Part shown: positions 19,665-27,863 of the stretch, in pieces
Layout: each line of letters opens with the position of its first letter
Position numbering within the stretch: position 1 is the stretch's first letter
Assembly (NCBI GenBank): GCA_016191815.1
Contig: JACPVI010000023.1
Location: forward strand, 1 to 64,000
Origin: Myxococcales bacterium
Lineage (GTDB): Bacteria; Myxococcota; Myxococcia; Myxococcales; Myxococcaceae
Direction: 5' to 3'
Length of the DNA: 64,000 nt
Made by a program: the position numbers and the translations under genes
Notes under the pieces: model-generated
What the model was told of the DNA's origin: nothing
Seen by the model: only the letters and a program-made list of their open reading frames with translations
Databases searched by the model: none

Positions 19665-20723
19665 CTACTGCGGCACCGCGCTCGCTGGCGGCTTCTGCGC
19701 CTCCGCCGCGGGCCTCGGTGGTTCGGCCGGCGGCCTCAGGGGCGTCCGCACCGCGGGCTTCGCTGCCTCCGCGCCAGGGCTCGCCGCCTCCGGAGGCTTC
19801 GCCACTGCCGCACCCGGCGGCAAAGGAGGTGCCTCGGCCCCCCCCAGCCCCCGCTTCGCCGCCGACAGCCGGCCCTTGAGCAGCGGCAGGTGCTCGCTGT
19901 TGGGGTAGGCCGCCAGCGCCTCTTTGGCCACCTCCAGTGCCTTGTCGAACTGCTGCGTCTGCTCGTAGGCCTGCGCGAGCAAGAGCATCGCGTAGTCCCT
20001 CGTCTTCGATTTCTTGTCCCCCGACACGAAGCGAGCCAGGTGGGCCGCCGCCTCCTGCGGCTTCCGGACCTGGAGCAGCGACGCCCCCAAGAAGAAAGAC
20101 GCGTCCAGCGAGTCCTCCTGGCCCGGGTTCATCGCCATGAAGCGGCCCAGCTCCTCCACCGCCGCCGGGTAGTCTTGCTTCCGGAACGCCGCCTTTCCCC
20201 GCTCCAGCGCTCCCTGGCCGAGCTCCCGCCGCACCAGCTCAGCGCGGTCGGCCAGCGCCCGCTTCTCCAGCGGCGTGAGGAGCGAGGGGTCGACCTGCCG
20301 CATGGCCTCCACGCCTTCGAGCTTCTTCTCTCCCTGGAAGGTGCCCATCATCCGGTACGCCTCGGCCGCCCCCCGAGAGGCCTGGCCCGAGGCGGCCGAC
20401 TCCGCGCGCAGCTTGTCCACCGCGGCGGTCAGCTCGGCGATCTGCTTCTCGAATCGCTCCTTCTCCGCCCCGGCGGCCTTGATCCGCGCCGAAGCGACAA
20501 TCATCGACCCCGCCGCGCACAAGACCGCGAAGAGGGCGTAGGCCACCGCCGAGGACAGCCACTGCCTTCGCTGGAAGTCCTCCTGGCGCTTGCCCACCAT
20601 CTTCAGCTCGGCGTGGAGATTCTTGAGGAGGTTGTCCGTCTTGATGACCAGGTTCCGCGACTCGATCACCTCGCGGCGGATCTCCTCCATGGCCTGGTCC
20701 TGCGGCTTTGGATCGGCGGGCAT
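19665..20723 (-). CDS. Membrane-anchored TPR protein with Pro/Ala-rich tail
   Basis: 352 residues. The N-terminus MEEIRREVIESRNLVIKTDN is cytoplasmic coiled coil; one transmembrane helix lies at about 56-80 (LSSAVAYALFAVLCAAGSMI). A second coiled coil (EKERFEKQIAELTAAVDKLR) precedes TPR repeats (GKAAFRKQDYPAAVEELGRF; DYAMLLLAQAYEQTQQFDKA). The last 60 residues are Pro/Ala/Lys-rich (KPPEAASPGAEAAKPAVRTP). The layout resembles YbgF/CpoB-like envelope proteins but with the anchor kept. It follows the barrel-like protein gene by 57 bp. Confidence 0.82.
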   Translation of the reverse strand: MPADPKPQDQAMEEIRREVIESRNLVIKTDNLLKNLHAELKMVGKRQEDFQRRQWLSSAVAYALFAVLCAAGSMIVASARIKAAGAEKERFEKQIAELTAAVDKLRAESAASGQASRGAAEAYRMMGTFQGEKKLEGVEAMRQVDPSLLTPLEKRALADRAELVRRELGQGALERGKAAFRKQDYPAAVEELGRFMAMNPGQEDSLDASFFLGASLLQVRKPQEAAAHLARFVSGDKKSKTRDYAMLLLAQAYEQTQQFDKALEVAKEALAAYPNSEHLPLLKGRLSAAKRGLGGAEAPPLPPGAAVAKPPEAASPGAEAAKPAVRTPLRPPAEPPRPAAEAQKPPASAVPQ

Positions 20724-20780
20724 CGGCGGCTCCAGGCCCGGGGTTTACCGGACGGCGGCGCGGCAGGAAAGCCCTGGCAG

Positions 20781-21401
20781 CTACTTCGGCATCCCGAATG
20801 GGCCCTCAGGAGGGAAGTAGACGACCAGGCCCACGGACACCCAGTGCCCTCCCCCGTTGAGGCTCGAGACTCCCGGCACCTCGCCCCTGGCGAAGAGAAG
20901 CCTGTACTCGGCACAGATGCCGTACCGCTCTCCCAGCCGCAGGGTGGCGCCCGCCGATCCGGCCCAGGCCTGGGTCAAGGTTTCGGCCGCTCCCGATTCG
21001 CTCGAGACGTAAATCAGCACCGGCCCGGTGTGCAGCCCCAGGTAGGGGACGAGCTGCTTTCCCATCGCCCCAGGCCACTGGAACCGCGCTCCCACCAGCG
21101 CCCCGTAGGTGACCGAGGAGGCCGTCCCTCCGCCCACCGACAGCCGCTCGCCGCCGGCGAACAGATCGATCGACGCCTCCACCCACTGCGAGGCCGCGTA
21201 CCCGAAGGCCCCGGTGAGCTGGGGGCCCCCTGCCGACGGCCGCCCCACCTCGAGCCCGAGCGAGGACGCGGCGGCCCGGAAATGATCGTTCGGGGTCAGC
21301 CGCCAGCCGGCGCAGGGTGCGACCCGGCCGAACCCCTCGAGGTTCGCTTGACCCAAGGCCACCGCGGGGATGAGCGCAAAGAGAGCGGCGAAGAGCCTCA
21401 C
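20781..21401 (-). CDS. Exported outer-membrane-barrel-like protein
   Basis: 206 residues from a GTG that overlaps the stop of the gene upstream (GTGA). The signal peptide VRLFAALFALIPAVALG is cleaved before QANLEGF. The mature sequence alternates short amphipathic strands and Gly-rich turns (GAFGYAASQWVEASIDLFAG; VTYGALVGARFQWP; GHWVSVGLVVYFPPEGPFG), as in small outer-membrane beta-barrels. The family is not recognised. Co-transcription with coiled-coil and TPR proteins suggests an envelope-spanning assembly. Confidence 0.75.
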   Translation of the reverse strand: MRLFAALFALIPAVALGQANLEGFGRVAPCAGWRLTPNDHFRAAASSLGLEVGRPSAGGPQLTGAFGYAASQWVEASIDLFAGGERLSVGGGTASSVTYGALVGARFQWPGAMGKQLVPYLGLHTGPVLIYVSSESGAAETLTQAWAGSAGATLRLGERYGICAEYRLLFARGEVPGVSSLNGGGHWVSVGLVVYFPPEGPFGMPK

Positions 21402-21769
21402 CAGGCCTTCCAGCCGTCGATCCTCCGGCGCGCGCCGGCCGCCACCACCCTCGGCGGCGGAGTGTCCACCTGCAGCGGTGGAGGAGCCACCTTGAGCCGC
21501 GGCGGAGGCCGCTCCGCCGGCGCGGGCTCCGGCTCCACCGCCTCGACCGGCGGTGACCTGGCGAGCTTCTCCTCCAAGAGCTTCACGTACATCCTCAGCT
21601 CGGCGATGGCCTGCTCCTTCTCCATCAGCCGCCGGTAGAGGTCGACCCGCCGCTCCTTCTCGTCCATCAGCTCCGAGTGGAGCTGCATGAGCGAGGCCAT
21701 GGCCTTCTCGGCGTAGCCGGAGGGGACGAGGGCCTGGGCGGAGTGGAGCGCCAGCTCGGAGTCGTTCAT
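21398..21769 (-). CDS. Coiled-coil protein, unknown
   Basis: 123 residues from MNDSELALHSAQALVPSGYA; the start overlaps the stop of the 54-residue gene as ATGA. A long coiled coil (MQLHSELMDEKERRVDLYRR, then EKEQAIAELRMYVKLLEEKL) is followed by a Pro-rich section (PPPRLKVAPPPLQVDTPPPR). There is no signal peptide. It is likely a cytoplasmic oligomerising partner of the operon's membrane proteins. Confidence 0.75.
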   Translation of the reverse strand: MNDSELALHSAQALVPSGYAEKAMASLMQLHSELMDEKERRVDLYRRLMEKEQAIAELRMYVKLLEEKLARSPPVEAVEPEPAPAERPPPRLKVAPPPLQVDTPPPRVVAAGARRRIDGWKAW

Positions 21770-21930
21770 CGGGGTGCTCCCTGGAATCTCTTGAAGGCCA
21801 CGTCGAGGAAGGTGGTCCTCCGGCCTCCGGCGCACACCCACAGGCAGCGCAAGAGGCAGACGAGCCCGAACTCGCGCCAGATGAGCCGGAAGTTGGCGAG
21901 CACGTCACGGCTCGTGATGACTCCTCGCAT
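21766..21930 (-). CDS. 54-residue small hydrophobic protein, first gene of the operon
   Basis: MRGVITSRDVLANFRLIWRE, then FGLVCLLRCLWVCAGGRRTT and FLDVAFKRFQGAPR. It has a strong SD (GGAGGGG five bases before the ATG), a stop that overlaps the next gene as ATGA, and an upstream promoter-like sequence at 21962-21989. Three Cys lie in the central hydrophobic stretch. The W-x-EFGLVCLLRCLW core suggests a membrane-associated helix. I know no function. The coupled layout makes it a real gene despite its size. Confidence 0.7.
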   Translation of the reverse strand: MRGVITSRDVLANFRLIWREFGLVCLLRCLWVCAGGRRTTFLDVAFKRFQGAPR

Positions 21931-21961
21931 CGGCCCCTCCAGCGCGACAGGGCTGATGCGG

Positions 21962-21989
21962 ACGGTAGCAGCGGGGGGAGATCGGTCAA
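21962..21989 (-). promoter_or_regulatory. Sigma-70-type promoter for the small-protein operon
   Basis: On the minus strand TTGACC (21984-21989) is followed after 16 bases by TACCGT (21962-21967), 32 bp before the ATG at 21930. The TTGAC element and TAxxxT form suit a vegetative promoter. Most of the 211-bp gap to mutL otherwise shows nothing. Confidence 0.5.
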
Positions 21990-22141
21990 TTTTTCCGCCG
22001 CACGTTACTCCCGCTGCACGCAATGCCGGAGGACGCCGCCGGCGGCCGGTGCAGCGCTTTTCCGTGCAGCATCCGCAACGCCGAGAGCGCCGAGCGGGTC
22101 GCGGCGCCCGCTGCGCGGCGCCCTCCACTCCGCTCGCAGCC

Positions 22142-23902
22142 CTAGCGCGCGCGGCGCTCCAGCTCGAGGAAGGGGACCTCCATCACCACCACCGTGCGGT
22201 GCTCGCATGGCCGGTGGAAGTCTATCTGGTCGAGCCTGGCGAACAGGGCGTGGATCTCCTCCTGGCCCATCGCCCGGTCCCCTTGGCCGGCCGCGTGGCA
22301 AGCGAGCATGCGCAGCGCCATGGCCAGCGCCCCAGCCGACACCTCCTCCGGCAGCACCGCGGCGAGCGATGAGAAGAGCCTCGGCAGCTCGCACGCCATC
22401 AGTGCCGGCGGGAGAGACCTCACCGCCAACGAGCCGCCGCCGAACGGCTCGATCGCGATTCCCAGCCGGGCCAGGATCGCCGAGCGGGCGAGCAGCAGCC
22501 GTGCCTCGGGCTCGGGGAGGTCCACCGTCCCGGAGAAGAGCGTGCCCTGGAACGCGTCTGCGCCGGCGGCCTCCGACAGCTCCTCGAGCCTCACCCGCTC
22601 CAGCGCCGCGTGCGGATCGACCACCACCAGCGTGCCCCCCTGTCCTTCGCAGGCCCAGAAACGCCTTCCGAGCGCGCCCAGGTAGCGAAGGGCGCCGAAG
22701 TAGCCGGCTGGAGGCGTCTCGTTGATCCCCGGCCTGGCCTGGCCGAAGGCCGGCCGCACCGGCCAGATCTGCTCCACCTCTCGCGCCGAGGGCACGCCCA
22801 AGGGCCCGGCGAACAGCGAGGGGCCTGGCGATCGCGAGAGGAAGCGGTCCACTGCGGAGGCGTAGTGGGCTCCCGCCACCGCTTCGCTCGGGGCCTGGGG
22901 AAAAAGCTCCGCCGCCGAGCGGATGGCCCTCCCCACCGCGGCGTGCACCGCCTCGTAGACGCTGCGCCCGTCGGAGAAGCGGACCTCGAGCTTCTGGGGG
23001 TGCACGTTGACGTCCACTGCCTCGGGGTCGATCTCGATGAAGAGGACCGCCAGCGGCTGCCGGCCGTGCGGCAGCGTCTCCTGAAACGCGCGCTGCACGG
23101 CGTGGTTCAGGCCGCGGTCGCGCACGTAGCGGCGGTTGACGAAGGTGTAGAGACCGCGGGCGTTGGGGAGGGTCAGCTCCGGCGAAGCCACGTAGCCGGA
23201 CACGCGCACTCCCAGCCGCCGCTCCGCCACCTCGCGGAGGTGGGGGTAGGCCTCGGGACCGAGGGCGGCGGCGATCCGCTCGCGGGGATCCGCCTGGGCG
23301 GCGGGGCTCGAGAGCAAGGGCTTCCCATCGTGCTCCACGAAGAAGGCCACCTCTGGATGTGAGAGCGCGAGCCGGTGGACCGCCTCGAGGCTGTGCGACA
23401 GCTCGGTGTGCGGCCTGCGCATGAACTTCCGGCGGGCAGGGGTGTTGAAGAACAGCTCGCGCACCTCGGCCCTGGTGCCCTCGATCGGCGGGGCGTCGGA
23501 CACCGCGGGAGGGTTTCCTCCTTCCATCTCCACCTTGGTTCCCACCTCCGCGCCATGCTCGGAGGTGTGGAGCGAGAAGCGGCAGACCGCCGAGATGGCT
23601 GCCAGGGCCTCTCCGCGGAAGCCCAGGGTGGCGATGCGGAACAGCCCGTCGAGATTTCGGAGCTTGCTGGTGGCGTGGCGGCCGACCGAGGCCAGCGCGT
23701 CGTCCCTCGCCATGCCCTGACCGTCGTCGGTGACCGAGATCGCCCAGAGGCCTCCCTCCGAGAGCTCGACCCGGATGCTGCGCGCCCGGGCGTCGAGCGA
23801 GTTCTCGCACAGCTCCTTCACCACCGAGGAGGGGCGCTCCACTACCTCGCCGGCGGCGATCTTGTCGATGATCTCGCTGGGGAGGACGGCGATCCGGCCC
23901 AT
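22142..23902 (-). CDS. mutL: DNA mismatch repair protein MutL
   Basis: 586 residues from MGRIAVLPSEIIDKIAAGEV, the usual MutL opening; 13 upstream codons are skipped. The GHKL ATPase motifs are intact: ELCENSLDA (30-38), DDGQGM (59-64), GFRGEAL (94-100) and GT at 142-143. The transducer domain ends near 330 (VDVNVHPQKLEVRF). In the C-terminal dimerisation domain the endonuclease motif DQHA-xx-E-xxxx-E reads DPHALxxE-like: Asp429-Pro-His431-Ala432 with Glu435 and Glu440. The other metal-site motifs are ACHAAG (534-539) and CEHR (566-569) instead of ACR and CPHGRP. Nicking activity is therefore uncertain. The gene stands alone. Confidence 0.96.
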   Translation of the reverse strand: MGRIAVLPSEIIDKIAAGEVVERPSSVVKELCENSLDARARSIRVELSEGGLWAISVTDDGQGMARDDALASVGRHATSKLRNLDGLFRIATLGFRGEALAAISAVCRFSLHTSEHGAEVGTKVEMEGGNPPAVSDAPPIEGTRAEVRELFFNTPARRKFMRRPHTELSHSLEAVHRLALSHPEVAFFVEHDGKPLLSSPAAQADPRERIAAALGPEAYPHLREVAERRLGVRVSGYVASPELTLPNARGLYTFVNRRYVRDRGLNHAVQRAFQETLPHGRQPLAVLFIEIDPEAVDVNVHPQKLEVRFSDGRSVYEAVHAAVGRAIRSAAELFPQAPSEAVAGAHYASAVDRFLSRSPGPSLFAGPLGVPSAREVEQIWPVRPAFGQARPGINETPPAGYFGALRYLGALGRRFWACEGQGGTLVVVDPHAALERVRLEELSEAAGADAFQGTLFSGTVDLPEPEARLLLARSAILARLGIAIEPFGGGSLAVRSLPPALMACELPRLFSSLAAVLPEEVSAGALAMALRMLACHAAGQGDRAMGQEEIHALFARLDQIDFHRPCEHRTVVVMEVPFLELERRAR

Positions 23903-24095
23903 GGCACCCGGGCGGCGGCCCGGTCGGCGGCATTCTGGCAAAGAGCGCCGGTGCGCGGCCAGGCGAGGTGCCCGCCTTCGTTTGCGCGCTGCCTGTCGAG
24001 CACCAGAAAGGACTCGGGCGCGTCGCTAGGCCGCGGCACTCCTCGAGCGGCCGTGCGCTCGTGCTACGGTCCCCGACCGAGCGCCAAGGACGCCC

Positions 24096-25142
24096 ATGCC
24101 ACCTCGCGCGCGTCAATTCGGAGCGGACAACCCTCGGGCGGCGCCCTTCGTCGGCTGGCAGCGCCGCTTCTTGGGCCTTCGGCAGCTCCTCGCCGCCAAG
24201 CGCGGAATGCGGCAGGCGCGACGCAACGCGGGCGCCCTCGCGGAGTTCCCCGTCTCCCTGCAGCTACAGACCGTGACCGGCTGCAACGCCTCCTGCGCCA
24301 TCTGCCCGCAGCGCACCATCCGCAACCTGTTCCCCAGCGAGGCAATGGAAGACGCCCTCTTTCGCCGCCTCGTGGAGCAGTGCGCAGGCGCGCGGGAGTT
24401 GCGCGGAGTGGGCTTCGTGCTGCAGAACGAGCCGCTCACCGACCCCACCCTCTCTTGGAAGATCCGCCACTTCCGCGACCGCGTGCAGACCCAGGCGATG
24501 ACCTTCATCGTCACCAACGGGACGCTGCTGACGCCCGCGCGAGTCGAAGAGCTGTTGGCCTCGGGCCTCGACGCGATGCACATCAGCGTCAACGGCCTGA
24601 GCCGAGAGGACTTCGAACAGGTCAACCAGGGCAAACCCTGGGAGACGCTGCAGCGCAACCTCGAGCACTTCCTGGCGCAGGATCTCTCGCGCGTGGCGGT
24701 GATGCTCTCCTTCGTCCGCCATGCCGGGCAGCAAGGCGAGATCGAGGAAGCGGTGCGGCGCTGGCGTGCCCGCGGAGTGTCGGTGTACGTGCACGGCATC
24801 AACAGCCGGGGCGGCATGGTGGGGGACTACGAACGCTACGCCATTCCCCTCGAACGCGAACCGCCCCTCAAGCGATTGGGCAAGGATCTCGCCAAGAAGC
24901 TCCTCGGCTGCTGCCCCTACCCCTTCATCCAGATGTCGGTCTTGGCCAGCGGCAAGACGCTGCTGTGCACCCACGACTGGGCCCGGAGGGAGATCATCGG
25001 CGACGTCGCCCGGCAGAGCATCAGCGAGGTCTGGAACGGCGAGCACATGCGGGAGATCCGCCTCAAGCTGCTCGCCGGACGGAGCGACGAGCTGGAGGCC
25101 TGCCGGCGCTGCGACGTCTTCGAGAGCGCGACTTTCGCCTGA
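24096..25142 (+). CDS. Radical SAM protein with SPASM-like C-terminus
   Basis: 348 residues. The [4Fe-4S]/SAM motif is C63-x3-C67-x2-C70 in TGCNASCAICPQ. The core contains VLQNEPLTDP (cf. GGEP), FIVTNGTLLT and ISVNGLSREDFE. The C-terminus has CCPYPFIQMSVLASGKTLLC and ACRRCDVFE, giving extra Cys ligands as in SPASM/twitch proteins. The general layout is that of enzymes modifying peptides, sugars or cofactors; the substrate cannot be told. An AAGGA SD precedes the ATG. It is divergent from mutL and 163 bp before the SDR gene. Confidence 0.92.
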   Translation: MPPRARQFGADNPRAAPFVGWQRRFLGLRQLLAAKRGMRQARRNAGALAEFPVSLQLQTVTGCNASCAICPQRTIRNLFPSEAMEDALFRRLVEQCAGARELRGVGFVLQNEPLTDPTLSWKIRHFRDRVQTQAMTFIVTNGTLLTPARVEELLASGLDAMHISVNGLSREDFEQVNQGKPWETLQRNLEHFLAQDLSRVAVMLSFVRHAGQQGEIEEAVRRWRARGVSVYVHGINSRGGMVGDYERYAIPLEREPPLKRLGKDLAKKLLGCCPYPFIQMSVLASGKTLLCTHDWARREIIGDVARQSISEVWNGEHMREIRLKLLAGRSDELEACRRCDVFESATFA

Positions 25143-25178
25143 GCGGGCGGCTATCCGACCACTGCCAGAGGGGGGCAG

Positions 25179-25214
25179 CATCCGGCTCGGACCGCAAGCG
25201 AGCCCCGCCGGATG
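25179..25214. terminator. Hairpin after the radical SAM gene
   Basis: CATCCGGC (25179-25186) and GCCGGATG (25207-25214) are perfect inverted copies about 40 bases past the stop. No T-run follows, so it is a hairpin terminator at best. Confidence 0.4.
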
Positions 25215-25265
25215 TGCGAGCGACCGCCGATTGACCGACTCTGGTCACTGAACGGGGACGCTCGG

Positions 25266-25295
25266 CTGACAACTTGGCGCCTTTCGAGCTATCAC
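25266..25295 (+). promoter_or_regulatory. Promoter-like sequence before the SDR gene
   Basis: CTGACA (25266-25271), an 18-base spacer and TATCAC (25290-25295) lie only 10 bases before the ATG at 25306. If used, the mRNA would be nearly leaderless, which fits the absence of an SD. An imperfect palindrome TGACC/GGTCA (25232-25247) sits just upstream. Confidence 0.35.
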
Positions 25296-25305
25296 CGCTC
25301 GTCCC

Positions 25306-26271
25306 ATGGCTCGGAACGGACAGATGGGCGGCCTTTGCGTCGCAGTGACCGGAGCCAGCGGCGACCTGGGAGCGCTGCTCTTGCCTCTGCTCGAGCAGGA
25401 CGAGCGGGTGGAGCGCATCCTGGCAGTCGACGCGGCGAAGCCGACCGCCCACGGGGCCAAGGTGCAATTCCGGAGGGTCGAGCTGTCGCAGCCAGGCGCT
25501 GACTCGCTGCTGGCCTCGGCGCTGATCGAGGCCGAGGTGACGGCGCTCTACCACCTGGCCTTCATCCACGGGCGGATCCACAGCGGGGCGTTCGCGCACG
25601 AGCTGGAGGTGGTGGGCTCGATGCACACCCTCTCCGCGGCCAAGCGGGCGGGCATCCAGCGGCTCATCGTCCCCTCCCTCACTGCGCTGTACGGGGCGAG
25701 GCCGCAGAACCCCGCGCTGCTCCGCGAGGACGCGCCTTTGCGGGGATGCGATGGGAGCCGCTACCTGAATGACAAGGTGCAGGTGGAGCAGCAGCTCGAG
25801 GACTTCCGCAGGGCCCATCCCGAGGTGGCGCTGGTGGTGCTGCGCTTCGCCCCGATCGTCGGGCCGAGCGTGGACAACCCCGTGACACGGTGGCTGAGGA
25901 CGCGGGTGGTTCCGAGCTTGCTCGGATTCGATCCGCTGTGGCAGGTGATCCACGAGGAGGATGCTGCGGCGGCGCTCCACCGGGCGCTGTTCGGCCAGGC
26001 GGTGGGCGCCTTCAACGTCGTAGGGCGCGGGGTGATGTCGTTCTCGGGGCTGGTGCGCGAGACCGGGGGAGCGGTGGTGCCGCTGCCTCAGGTGGTGGTC
26101 AGGGCGGCCATCCGCGCGCTCGAGGCGACCGGCATCGCCGCGCTGCCGGAGCCAATGCTGGACTTCATTCACTACAGCTGGGTGGCGGATGGGCGGCGGG
26201 CGCACCAGGAGCTAGGGTTCTCCCCTCGCCACCACGCCAAGGACGCCGCGGCGTCCATTCGGGGGAGCTGA
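25306..26271 (+). CDS. NAD-dependent epimerase/dehydratase (extended SDR)
   Basis: 321 residues. The Rossmann motif is TGASGDLG (residues 15-22). The catalytic triad is suggested by PSLTALYG and the YLNDK stretch (Y-x3-K). VLRFAPIVGP is the family's substrate-side strand, and VIHEEDAAAALHRAL is typical of sugar epimerase-like SDRs. It acts on a nucleotide-linked or lipid-linked substrate that cannot be specified. The next gene, an acyltransferase, starts 2 bp later. A similar SDR-acyltransferase pair occurs in mycobacteria (Rv0501-Rv0502, from memory), so a shared envelope-lipid pathway is plausible. Confidence 0.9.
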   Translation: MARNGQMGGLCVAVTGASGDLGALLLPLLEQDERVERILAVDAAKPTAHGAKVQFRRVELSQPGADSLLASALIEAEVTALYHLAFIHGRIHSGAFAHELEVVGSMHTLSAAKRAGIQRLIVPSLTALYGARPQNPALLREDAPLRGCDGSRYLNDKVQVEQQLEDFRRAHPEVALVVLRFAPIVGPSVDNPVTRWLRTRVVPSLLGFDPLWQVIHEEDAAAALHRALFGQAVGAFNVVGRGVMSFSGLVRETGGAVVPLPQVVVRAAIRALEATGIAALPEPMLDFIHYSWVADGRRAHQELGFSPRHHAKDAAASIRGS

Positions 26272-26273
26272 TC

Positions 26274-27737
26274 ATGGCCAAGGGCGTCCTGGGGAACGAC
26301 CCTTTCTTGCGCGGTGCCGCACCAGTGGGGAAGAGCGGCGAGGCGCCTCCGGCTCAGGGGGAGCCGCGAGGGGAGCTGGCTCCCACCGGGGCGGCGCCGA
26401 TCATCCCGAAGGCTCAAGGGCCGCGCTCCTCCGGGCCGGCAGCGGAAGCGCGCCGTGTGGGGAAGCCGGCCGGCCGGGCGACCGCGCAACCGGGGCGGGC
26501 TTCCGGAGGTCGGCGGGAGAAAGGGCGCGGGGGAAGGGAATCGGACCGCGCGGAGCGAGCGACACAGGCGGGCTCTCGCAAGCCCGGCCAAGCCATTCCC
26601 CACGCTTCCGCTCCGGTGCTGGTGGGGAACGTCGCCGGGACCTCCGTCCCGCACCCCGCCTCGCCGGAAATGGTCGGGGACGTCGCCGGTCAAGCCATCC
26701 CCCACGCCGACGCCCCCGAGTGGGTAGCAGAAGCAGAAGGCACACCGGCCCAGCACGCCGCCGCTGATGCCGCCTCGCGTGACTCATGGCGCGAGCCTCC
26801 GCCCGACCTCTCCGCCACGCGTCGCCAACCCTCACCGGCGGAGGAGATCGGATCCAGGGTTCCCTCGGCGGACGACGCAGGCACGCTCCGCTCCATGGTC
26901 GTCCACGCGCTCCAGAACCCCGCCCTCGGCCGGGGAGCCTCCGCGGCCGTGGGGCTCTTGCGCGCGCTGGCGACGGGCCTAGGTTTGGGCCGCAGCGTCC
27001 TCCTCGACGACTACGGCCGGGACGGCGGCCTCGTGGACGCGGTTCAGCCTATCTCCGACTTTCTCTACCAACGCTACTGGAGGGTTTCCGTCGACGGCGC
27101 CGAACGCGTGCCGAAGGGAGCGTCGATCCTGGTCGGCAACCACTCGGGCGCCCTGCCCTTCGACGGGTTCGTCCTTCACCTCGCCCTCACACGCGAGCGG
27201 CCCGAGCTCGGCGAGTCGCGCTGGCTGGTGGAGGACCAGATCTTCCACGCACCGTTCGTGGGCCCGCTGATTAACCGGCTCGGAGCGATCCGCGCCTGCC
27301 CGGAGAACGCTCAGCGCCTCCTCGAAGAGGGCCGGCCGGTCATCGTGTTCCCCGAGGGCGTGCAGGGAATGGGAAAGCTCTTCCGCGAGCGCTACCAGCT
27401 CAAGCGCTTCGGGCGGGGCGGCTTCGTCAAGCTCGCGCTGCGCACGCGGGCGCCGATCGTGCCCGTGGCGGTGGTGGGCGCCGAGGAGTCACTGCCCCTC
27501 CTCGCCAAACTCCCGGGCGGCCTGTTCGGCGCGCCCTACATCCCGATCACCCCTTTGGGCCCGCTGCCTCTGCCCGCCAAGTGGACCATCCGGTTCGGCG
27601 AGCCGATCGACCTCGCCGGCCTGCCGCCCGAGGCCGCCGAGGATCCTTCCGAGGTGCAGCGCCTCACCGAGCGGACCCGCGAGTCCATTCAGGGGATGAT
27701 CACCGCCCTGCTCGGGGAGCGCGGCTCGATCTTCTGA
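26274..27737 (+). CDS. Lysophospholipid-type acyltransferase with repetitive N-terminal extension
   Basis: 487 residues from MAKGVLGNDPFLRGAAP (GGGGGAG SD, 2 bp after the SDR stop). Residues 1-210 are low-complexity Ala/Pro/Gly. They include three 17-residue repeats from residue 105 (GQAIPHASAPVLVGNVA and its variants) encoded by 51-bp units. The catalytic domain (about 260-480) has VGNHSGALPFDGFVL (the His...Asp motif of this subfamily), VFPEGVQGMGK and IVPVAVVGAEE. It would acylate a lysolipid or glycolipid at the inner membrane. The disordered repetitive part is unusual for the family and may tether or space the enzyme. Confidence 0.9.
   Translation: MAKGVLGNDPFLRGAAPVGKSGEAPPAQGEPRGELAPTGAAPIIPKAQGPRSSGPAAEARRVGKPAGRATAQPGRASGGRREKGRGGRESDRAERATQAGSRKPGQAIPHASAPVLVGNVAGTSVPHPASPEMVGDVAGQAIPHADAPEWVAEAEGTPAQHAAADAASRDSWREPPPDLSATRRQPSPAEEIGSRVPSADDAGTLRSMVVHALQNPALGRGASAAVGLLRALATGLGLGRSVLLDDYGRDGGLVDAVQPISDFLYQRYWRVSVDGAERVPKGASILVGNHSGALPFDGFVLHLALTRERPELGESRWLVEDQIFHAPFVGPLINRLGAIRACPENAQRLLEEGRPVIVFPEGVQGMGKLFRERYQLKRFGRGGFVKLALRTRAPIVPVAVVGAEESLPLLAKLPGGLFGAPYIPITPLGPLPLPAKWTIRFGEPIDLAGLPPEAAEDPSEVQRLTERTRESIQGMITALLGERGSIF
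26586..26738 (+). repeat. Three 51-bp tandem units inside the acyltransferase gene
   Basis: Units start at 26586, 26637 and 26688, each encoding 17 residues with the pattern G-x-x-(V/I)-P-H-x-x-x-P-x-x-V-x-(N/D)-V-A. A decayed fourth unit (GTPAQHAAAD) follows. Units have diverged at the DNA level, so this is an old duplication. Confidence 0.7.
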
Positions 27738-27786
27738 CCGCCTCCGAACGCCCACTGTCTGACATGGCAGTGCCGGCCGGGCGCCG

Positions 27787-27842
27787 CCGCCACCAACTTG
27801 TTGCGGGGCTGTCACCTCCCCGTCACCGGCGGAGGCTACCCT
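27787..27842 (+). promoter_or_regulatory. Pho-box-like direct repeats and -10 upstream of pstS
   Basis: Heptamers at 11-bp intervals: CCGCCAC (27787), TTGTTGC (27798), CTGTCAC (27809) and CCGTCAC (27820). The third matches the E. coli PhoB half-site CTGTCAT at six of seven bases. A TACCCT hexamer (27837-27842) follows 10 bases after the last unit, the distance seen in PhoB-activated promoters that lack a -35. An AAAGGAG SD and the pstS ATG come 10-22 bases later. Phosphate-starvation control is inferred. Confidence 0.65.
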
Positions 27843-27863
27843 CCCCACCCGAAAGGAGCCACC

